From an uncultured Burkholderiales bacterium (GTDB lineage Bacteria; Pseudomonadota; Gammaproteobacteria; Burkholderiales; Burkholderiaceae_C), in NCBI GenBank assembly GCA_937927685.1, contig CALBSC010000002.1, positions 1-64,000 of the forward strand: DNA of 64,000 nt. Reading direction: 5' to 3'. A model generated the notes under the pieces. That model saw only the letters and a program-made list of their open reading frames with translations. It did not search any database and was not told where the DNA came from. This document shows, one piece after another, positions 59,154 to 64,000 of this stretch (position 1 is the stretch's first letter; every line of letters starts with the position of its first letter). The position numbers were made by a program, and so were the translations under genes.

Positions 59154-60092
59154 TCACTGCAACCGGGGATTGAGCGCATCGCGCAGCCAATCCCCCAGTA
59201 AGTTGATGGACAGCGAGATCAGCATCAGCATCGCGCCGGGAAACACCGTGATCCACCACTCGCCAGAAAACAGGAAGTCGTTGCCAATGCGAATGAGCGT
59301 CCCCAGCGATGGCGAGGTGGGTGGCGCACCGACCCCCAGGAACGACAAGGTGGCCTCGGTGATGATGGCCGTGGCCACCTGGATGGTGGCCAGCACCAGC
59401 ACTGGCCCCAGCACATTGGGCAGGATGTGTCGGCGCATGATGCTGAGCGGTCCCACCCCCGTGATGCGCGCGGCCTGCACGTATTCCTTGTTACGCTCGA
59501 CCAGCGTGGCACCGCGCACCGTGCGCGCATACTGCACCCAACCGGTCAGGCTGATCGAGAGAATGAGCACCCCAAACGCCAGCGAGTCGTCGGCATTCGG
59601 GAACATGGCCCGCCCCACGCCTGAAATCAGCAAGGCCACCAGGATGGCGGGAAACGACAGCATGACGTCGCAAATGCGCATCACCAGGCTGTCGACCGCC
59701 CCACCGACAAAACCCGACAGCAGCCCCAGCGACACCCCCAGCAAGGTGGACAGCAGCACGGAGGCCAACCCGACCAGCAACGAGATGCGTGAACCGTACA
59801 ACAGGGCCGACACGATGTCGCGTCCCTGGTCATCCGTGCCCAGCAGGTACCGCCATTGCCCGCCTTCGCTCCAGGCCGGGGGCAGCAAGGCGTCCGAGAG
59901 TTGCAGGCTGGCCGGATCAAACGGGTTGTGTGGCGCGATCCAGGGCGCCAGCATCGCCCCGAACAGGCAGGCCAGGGCCACCGCCAGGGCCACCCAGGCG
60001 GTGGGCGTGCCGCGGAAGTGGTAAGCCAGATCGCTGTCCCAGGCGCGCGCCCAGGTGTCGCGCCAGGAGAAGCCTTCGCCTTGAACCGACAT
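59154..60092 (-). CDS. Peptide-type ABC transporter permease (DppC class)
   Basis: 312 aa from ATG 60092, whose A is shared with the DppB stop TGA. N-terminal hydrophilic head then the first span (TAWVALAVALACLFGAMLAPWIAPHNPF, in parts), LGTDDQGRDIVSALLYGSRISL (diagnostic of DppC), and the EAA-like motif YVQAARITGVGPLSIMRRHILPN contacting the ATPase. The C-terminus ends LLGDWLRDALNPRL. Likely substrates are di- or oligopeptides, but this class also moves nickel, opines and glutathione. Confidence 0.92.
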   Translation of the reverse strand: MSVQGEGFSWRDTWARAWDSDLAYHFRGTPTAWVALAVALACLFGAMLAPWIAPHNPFDPASLQLSDALLPPAWSEGGQWRYLLGTDDQGRDIVSALLYGSRISLLVGLASVLLSTLLGVSLGLLSGFVGGAVDSLVMRICDVMLSFPAILVALLISGVGRAMFPNADDSLAFGVLILSISLTGWVQYARTVRGATLVERNKEYVQAARITGVGPLSIMRRHILPNVLGPVLVLATIQVATAIITEATLSFLGVGAPPTSPSLGTLIRIGNDFLFSGEWWITVFPGAMLMLISLSINLLGDWLRDALNPRLQ

Positions 60093-61060
60093 CAGCGTGC
60101 CTCCTTCAGACGCGGATCCACCATCAGATACAGCAAGTCCACCACCAGGTTGATGGTGACAAAAATCAGGGAGATCAGGCACAGGTAGGCCGCCATCACA
60201 GGGATATCTGCGTTCGACACCGCCTGGATAAACAGCAGTCCCATGCCCGGCCACTGAAACACCGTCTCGGTGATGATGGCAAAAGCAATCAAGGAGCCGA
60301 GTTGCAAGCCTGTGATGGTGATGACGGGTACCAGGGTGTTGCGCAAGGCGTGGCCGTAGTAGATGGTTCGTTCAGGCAACCCGCGTGCACGTGCAAACTT
60401 GATGAAATCGGTACGCAGCACCTCCAGCATCTCGGCACGCACCAGTCGCATGATGAGCGTGAGTTGAAAAATAGCCAGCGTGATCGCCGGCAACAGGAGG
60501 TGCAGCCAGCCATCACGGGTCAACATCCCGGTGCTCCAGGTGCCCCATTGCACCACCTGCCCGCGCCCGAAGCTGGGCAACCAGCCCAGCCACACGGCAA
60601 ACACCAGGATCAGCAAAATACCGATCAGGAAGGTGGGCAGCGACACGCCCAGCAAGGACAAGGTCATGAACACGCGCGTCATGACATGGCGCGGGCGCAG
60701 GGCCGCAAACACGCCCATGGGAATGCCGACACACAGCGCCAGGGCGGCCGCACACACGGCCAGCTCCAGGGTGGCTGGCAGGCGCTCGGCGATGAGCGTA
60801 GACACTTTGGCGCCTTGACGCAGGCTGATCCCGAAGTCCCCCTGCAGGGCATTGAGCACGAAGTGGCCAAACTGCACGATGAAGGGCTGATCCAGCCCCA
60901 ACTCTTGCCGCAACTCGCGCACTTTTTCTGGCGTGGCGTCCTGACCCAGCATGAATAGCACGGGGTCGCCGACGTACTGAAACAACATGAAGGCGATAAA
61001 CGCCACCACCCCCATGACCAGGGTGGCCTGGAACATTCTGCGAAGCATGAAAACAAGCAT
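60092..61060 (-). CDS. Peptide-type ABC transporter permease (DppB class)
   Basis: 322 aa; the start may be ATG 61060 or the in-frame ATG 61048. Typical DppB features: FIAFMLFQYVGDPVLFMLG, RQELGLDQPFIVQFGHFVLNALQGDFGIS (in parts), SLLGVSLPTFLIGILLILVFAVWLGWLPSFG (in parts) and the EAA motif FIKFARARGLPERTIYYGHALRN (in parts). First gene of the permease/ATPase operon; divergent from the pilB-type gene with 142 nt between. Confidence 0.92.
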   Translation of the reverse strand: MLVFMLRRMFQATLVMGVVAFIAFMLFQYVGDPVLFMLGQDATPEKVRELRQELGLDQPFIVQFGHFVLNALQGDFGISLRQGAKVSTLIAERLPATLELAVCAAALALCVGIPMGVFAALRPRHVMTRVFMTLSLLGVSLPTFLIGILLILVFAVWLGWLPSFGRGQVVQWGTWSTGMLTRDGWLHLLLPAITLAIFQLTLIMRLVRAEMLEVLRTDFIKFARARGLPERTIYYGHALRNTLVPVITITGLQLGSLIAFAIITETVFQWPGMGLLFIQAVSNADIPVMAAYLCLISLIFVTINLVVDLLYLMVDPRLKEAR

Positions 61061-61202
61061 GGGGTGATGTTAACGAACCCGTCAGGCGGGTCGACTCAGG
61101 GATTGCACGGCACTGACGGCAGCGCGGCAGTCCCACTCACCCCCGACCCGACATCCGGCTCGCACAATCCGCGACCTGCCCTCATGCCTACCCCCCAGCG
61201 CC

Positions 61203-62378
61203 ATGCCCGCCACGCCCACCACCGCGCTCCTTCCGGCCAAGCCCATGACCGCTTCGCGTGCGGCCCTGGAGACCGATGCCACGGCCTGCCTGGACGCGCT
61301 GATCGCACAGGCACTGCACTGGCAGGCCTCGGACATCCATTTCGAGCCATTCGAGCACGGGCTGCGGGTGCGGTGCCGGGTCGATGGCCGGCTCCGGCTG
61401 ATGCAGTCCCCTCCCCCGGGGTTGCGCGAGCGGTTGCTGTCACGCCTGAAGGTGCTGGCCCGGCTCGACATCGCCGACAAACGCATCGCCCAGGACGGGC
61501 AACTCAACTGGTCGCAACACGGGCAGACGGTCCACCTGCGGGTGAGCACGTTGCCGACCCTGCAAGGCGAAAAAATCGTGCTCCGGGTACTCGACACGCG
61601 GCAATTGCCGCTGTCCCTGCCCGCCCTGGGCTACACGCCACACGACCTGCGACAACTCACCCAGGCCCTGGCGCGTCCGCACGGCATGGTGTTGCTCACC
61701 GGCCCCACCGGGTCGGGCAAAACCGCCACGCTTTACAGCTGCCTGGCGCACCTCCAGCACGAGGCGGTGAACATTGCCACCGTGGAGGATCCCTCCGAAA
61801 TCCCGCTGGACGGCATCAACCAGGTGTCGGTGAATGAACGGGCAGGACTGGGGTTTGCGCAAGCCCTGCGCGCCCTGTTGCGGCAGGACCCCGACATCCT
61901 CATGGTGGGCGAGATGCGCGACCGCGAAACCGCCGGCATCGCACTCCAGGCCGCGCAAACCGGTCACCTCGTGCTCTCGACCCTGCACAGCAATGATGCG
62001 CCCAGCGCGCTGTGGCGGTTGGTGCAACTGGGCCTGGAGCGCACACAGGTGGCACACACCGTACACCTCATCGTCGCGCAACGGCTGGTGCGGCGCTTGT
62101 GCCCGCATTGCCGTGTGCCGCCCGACACCGAGGCCGGCACCTGGAACGCGCGTGGCTGTCCCCACTGCCATGAGGGCTACCGCGGTCGGGTGGGCCTGTT
62201 TCAGGTCATGCCGATCACGGCCACGATGCAAGGCCTCATCAGTGCCGGGGCCGATGTGCAAGCCCTGAGCCGGCAGGCCCGTGAGGAGGGCGTTCGCAGC
62301 GTGTTCGAGGATGGTTGCGACAAGGCGCGCCAGGGCCTCACCACCCTGGAAGAAGTGCAAGGGGCTGCGCATGCCTGA
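61203..62378 (+). CDS. GspE/PilB-type secretion ATPase, short form
   Basis: 391 aa. Hexameric ATPase that powers pilin polymerisation or type II secretion from the cytoplasmic side. Motifs: Walker A GPTGSGKT (167-174), Asp box IATVEDPSEIPLDGINQVSVN (in parts), Walker B LMVGEMRD (233-240), His box STLHSNDAPSAL, and the zinc-binding Cys C300, C303, C319 and C322. It starts directly with ATACLDALIAQALHWQASDIHFEP, so the N-terminal domain of standard PilB (about 560-570 aa) is missing. Pairing with GspF and prepilin peptidase genes supports a pilB/pilC/pilD locus. Confidence 0.88.
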   Translation: MPATPTTALLPAKPMTASRAALETDATACLDALIAQALHWQASDIHFEPFEHGLRVRCRVDGRLRLMQSPPPGLRERLLSRLKVLARLDIADKRIAQDGQLNWSQHGQTVHLRVSTLPTLQGEKIVLRVLDTRQLPLSLPALGYTPHDLRQLTQALARPHGMVLLTGPTGSGKTATLYSCLAHLQHEAVNIATVEDPSEIPLDGINQVSVNERAGLGFAQALRALLRQDPDILMVGEMRDRETAGIALQAAQTGHLVLSTLHSNDAPSALWRLVQLGLERTQVAHTVHLIVAQRLVRRLCPHCRVPPDTEAGTWNARGCPHCHEGYRGRVGLFQVMPITATMQGLISAGADVQALSRQAREEGVRSVFEDGCDKARQGLTTLEEVQGAAHA

Positions 62379-63426
62379 GCCCGAACTGCTGGCGTTCACC
62401 CGGCAACTCCGGGTGTTGCTGCAAGCAGGCCTGCCCCTGCTGGCGGGCCTGGACCTGATGGCGCAGGGCCATCCGCCCCGCCACACGCTTGAGTTGGTGC
62501 GTCACCTGCGGCGTCAGATCATGGCGGGACGCTCGCTGCACGCGGCCCTGGGTGCGCTGGCCCACATGCCGCGCGCCTACACGCACAGCATCGCGGCCGG
62601 CGAGGCCTCGGGATCCTTGCCGCAGGTCCTGCAACGCCTGGCCGACGAACTGGAGTCACGGCTCACCCTGGCGCGGCAACTGCGTGCCGCACTGACCTAC
62701 CCGCTGCTGGTGCTGCTGATCGCCCTGGCCGTGATGGGTGTGATGATGGTGTGGGTCATCCCGGCCTTTGAAGGCATGTTCAGCGCACTGGGCGGGCAGC
62801 TGCCGGCCGCCACCCGCTGGGTGCTGGCGCTCAGCCACGGGGTCACCGCGCACGGGCCCGGCCTGGTGAGTGGGCTGGCGCTGGCGCTGCTGACCCTGAT
62901 GGCGACCTGGCGTCATCCGCAGGGGCGTCGATGGTTGCTGGAAGGGTGGTGGCGGGTACCCGGCTGGGGGGGCCTGCACCGGCTGGGCTGCCAGGCCCGG
63001 TGGACCCGCGCACTGGCCACGTTGAGCGCCGCAGGCCTGCCGCTGACCGATGCCCTGACACACCTGTCAGGTCTCTCGGGCCACCCACGATTTGATGCGG
63101 CCACCCACCACATCCGCCGCGCCCTGGTTCAGGGTCAAAGCCTCACGCGGGCACTGGCCCGCTTTGGCCCACAGCGGGTGCGGCGGCATGAGCCCGAGTT
63201 GTTTTCAGGCATGATGCTGCAGATGACACACATCGGGGAAGAATCCGGATCGTTGGACGTGCTGCTGGAGCGTGCCGCCCAACAACTCGAGCACGACCTG
63301 GCCCAGCGCGTGGCTGCGCTCTCACGACTGGTTGAACCGGCCTTGATGGTGGGACTCGGGGGGCTGGTGGGCGGGCTGGTGATCGCCCTGTACCTGCCGC
63401 TGTTTCAGTTGGGACAAATTCTGTGA
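62371..63426 (+). CDS. GspF/PilC-type inner-membrane platform protein
   Basis: 351 aa from ATG 62371, overlapping the ATPase gene by 8 nt. Two repeated GspF domains: LLAFTRQLRVLLQAGLPLLAGLDLM with GEASGSLPQVLQRLADELESR, and the second with LGCQARWTRALATLSAAGLPLTDALTH and MLLQMTHIGEESGSLDVLLERAA (in parts). Membrane spans near 112-135, 150-180 and the C-terminus VGLGGLVGGLVIALYLPLFQL. It couples the ATPase to the growing pilus or pseudopilus. Slightly shorter than PilC of about 400 aa, mainly at the N-terminus. Confidence 0.9.
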   Translation: MPEPELLAFTRQLRVLLQAGLPLLAGLDLMAQGHPPRHTLELVRHLRRQIMAGRSLHAALGALAHMPRAYTHSIAAGEASGSLPQVLQRLADELESRLTLARQLRAALTYPLLVLLIALAVMGVMMVWVIPAFEGMFSALGGQLPAATRWVLALSHGVTAHGPGLVSGLALALLTLMATWRHPQGRRWLLEGWWRVPGWGGLHRLGCQARWTRALATLSAAGLPLTDALTHLSGLSGHPRFDAATHHIRRALVQGQSLTRALARFGPQRVRRHEPELFSGMMLQMTHIGEESGSLDVLLERAAQQLEHDLAQRVAALSRLVEPALMVGLGGLVGGLVIALYLPLFQLGQIL

Positions 63427-64000
63427 TGACGGTCGACCCGGTGTGGCCCTGGCTGTGGGCGGTGGGCGGGCTCCTGTGCGGGAGTTTCCTGAACGTCATG
63501 ATCCATCGCTGGCCGTTGATGCTCGATGCGGAGGCTGAGGGGGCTGAGAACGCGGCGCATCTCGACCCACGGCCCCTGAACCTGGCCTTTCCACGTTCGC
63601 ACTGTCCCCATTGCCACGCGCCACTGACCCTCGCGCAGCTGATTCCTGTGCTGAGTTTTGTGTGGCTGCGCGGACGTTGCGGCCACTGCCAGCACCCCAT
63701 CGCCTGGCGCTACCCGGTGGTTGAACTGATCAACATGGCGTGGTGGCTGTGGTGCGGGCTCGCCCTGCCGGCCTGGCTGACGCCGTTGCCACTGCAGGGC
63801 GCCATGGTCGGGCTGCCCGGCATGCTGACCTGGGGGCCGTCCTTGGCCTGGTCGCTGTGGGGCAGCACCGTGCTGGCGCTGGCGTGGATCGATTGGGACA
63901 GCACCTGGCTGCCCGATGGCCTGACCCAGCCACTGGTGTGGGGCGGTCTGGTGGCGGCGGGGCTCGGGTGGAGCGGCCTGCCCCTGCCGCAGGCACTGGC
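63426..64000 (+). CDS. Prepilin peptidase (PilD type), 3' end outside window
   Basis: ATG 63426 shares its first base with the PilC-type stop (TGATG); a GTG at 63423 is also possible. About 191 codons are visible. Landmarks: the N-terminal GSFLNVMIHRWPLM (signature of the family), two zinc Cys pairs CPHC and CGHC separated by about 22 residues, VVELINMAWW and the first aspartyl-protease site LAWIDWDSTWLPD. The enzyme cleaves and N-methylates type IV prepilins in the inner membrane. The second catalytic Asp region is beyond the window. Confidence 0.93.
   Translation, partial: MTVDPVWPWLWAVGGLLCGSFLNVMIHRWPLMLDAEAEGAENAAHLDPRPLNLAFPRSHCPHCHAPLTLAQLIPVLSFVWLRGRCGHCQHPIAWRYPVVELINMAWWLWCGLALPAWLTPLPLQGAMVGLPGMLTWGPSLAWSLWGSTVLALAWIDWDSTWLPDGLTQPLVWGGLVAAGLGWSGLPLPQAL

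Noticed and set aside
1..64000. CRISPR arrays, prophage, insertion sequences or defence systems
   Set aside because: No regular spaced repeats, transposase, integrase or defence-type proteins were found on either strand.

Overview
This is a G+C-rich chromosomal window with very tight gene packing and 1-8 nt overlaps inside operons. It looks like a betaproteobacterium of the order Burkholderiales, most likely family Comamonadaceae. That is inferred from the oxidase biogenesis order (SCO, COX10, COX15, SURF1 ahead of subunits III, I and II), three orphan Bug-type solute-binding proteins, many branched-chain-type ABC importers and a prevailing acyl-CoA catabolism. There is no rRNA gene, so placement below family is not supported. 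I saw no prophage, insertion sequence, CRISPR array or obvious defence locus. No gene-free stretch exceeds 300 bases.

Layout. 1-7.4 kb: acid/acyl-CoA module (thioesterase end, Liv-type ABC transporter with a fused permease-ATPase, acyl-CoA dehydrogenase, MarR regulator). 7.4-13.7 kb: housekeeping (ferredoxin, histidine phosphatase, coaD, rsmD, two M16 peptidase paralogues, divergent ftsY). 13.7-16.2 kb: Bug protein and MmgE/PrpD protein. 16.2-17.2 kb: rpoH behind a perfect CIRCE operator. 17.3-26.6 kb: caa3-type cytochrome c oxidase with its copper, haem A and assembly genes. 26.7-29.0 kb: BioC-like methyltransferase, ComF, TrmL. 29.0-38.4 kb: catabolic genes (MaoC, nitroreductase, Bug, NTF2-like, FAD monooxygenase) and a second Liv-type transporter in which both permeases and both ATPases are fused. 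38.7-43.6 kb: ferredoxin-NADP reductase, then a Bug / amidohydrolase / two beta-hydroxyacid dehydrogenase cluster. 43.7-46.3 kb: pcaF-pcaJ-pcaI. 46.4-50.7 kb: DUF1841, cytochrome c4, MoxR ATPase and VWA protein. 50.9-54.8 kb: a PQQ-type dehydrogenase gene interrupted by one in-frame TAA, a dihaem cytochrome c, and a TonB receptor resembling YncD/PqqU. 54.9-61.1 kb: tRNA-Arg(CCT), a small lipoprotein, and a peptide-type ABC transporter. 61.2-64.0 kb: pilB/pilC/pilD-type genes, the last cut by the window end.

How the genes work together. Much of the window serves uptake and beta-oxidation-like breakdown of organic acids, feeding a haem-copper oxidase whose biogenesis set is nearly complete here. 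The points most worth following are the CIRCE control of rpoH, the two Liv fusion architectures, a divergent SCO-like protein in the oxidase operon, and the broken PQQ dehydrogenase beside a likely PQQ receptor.
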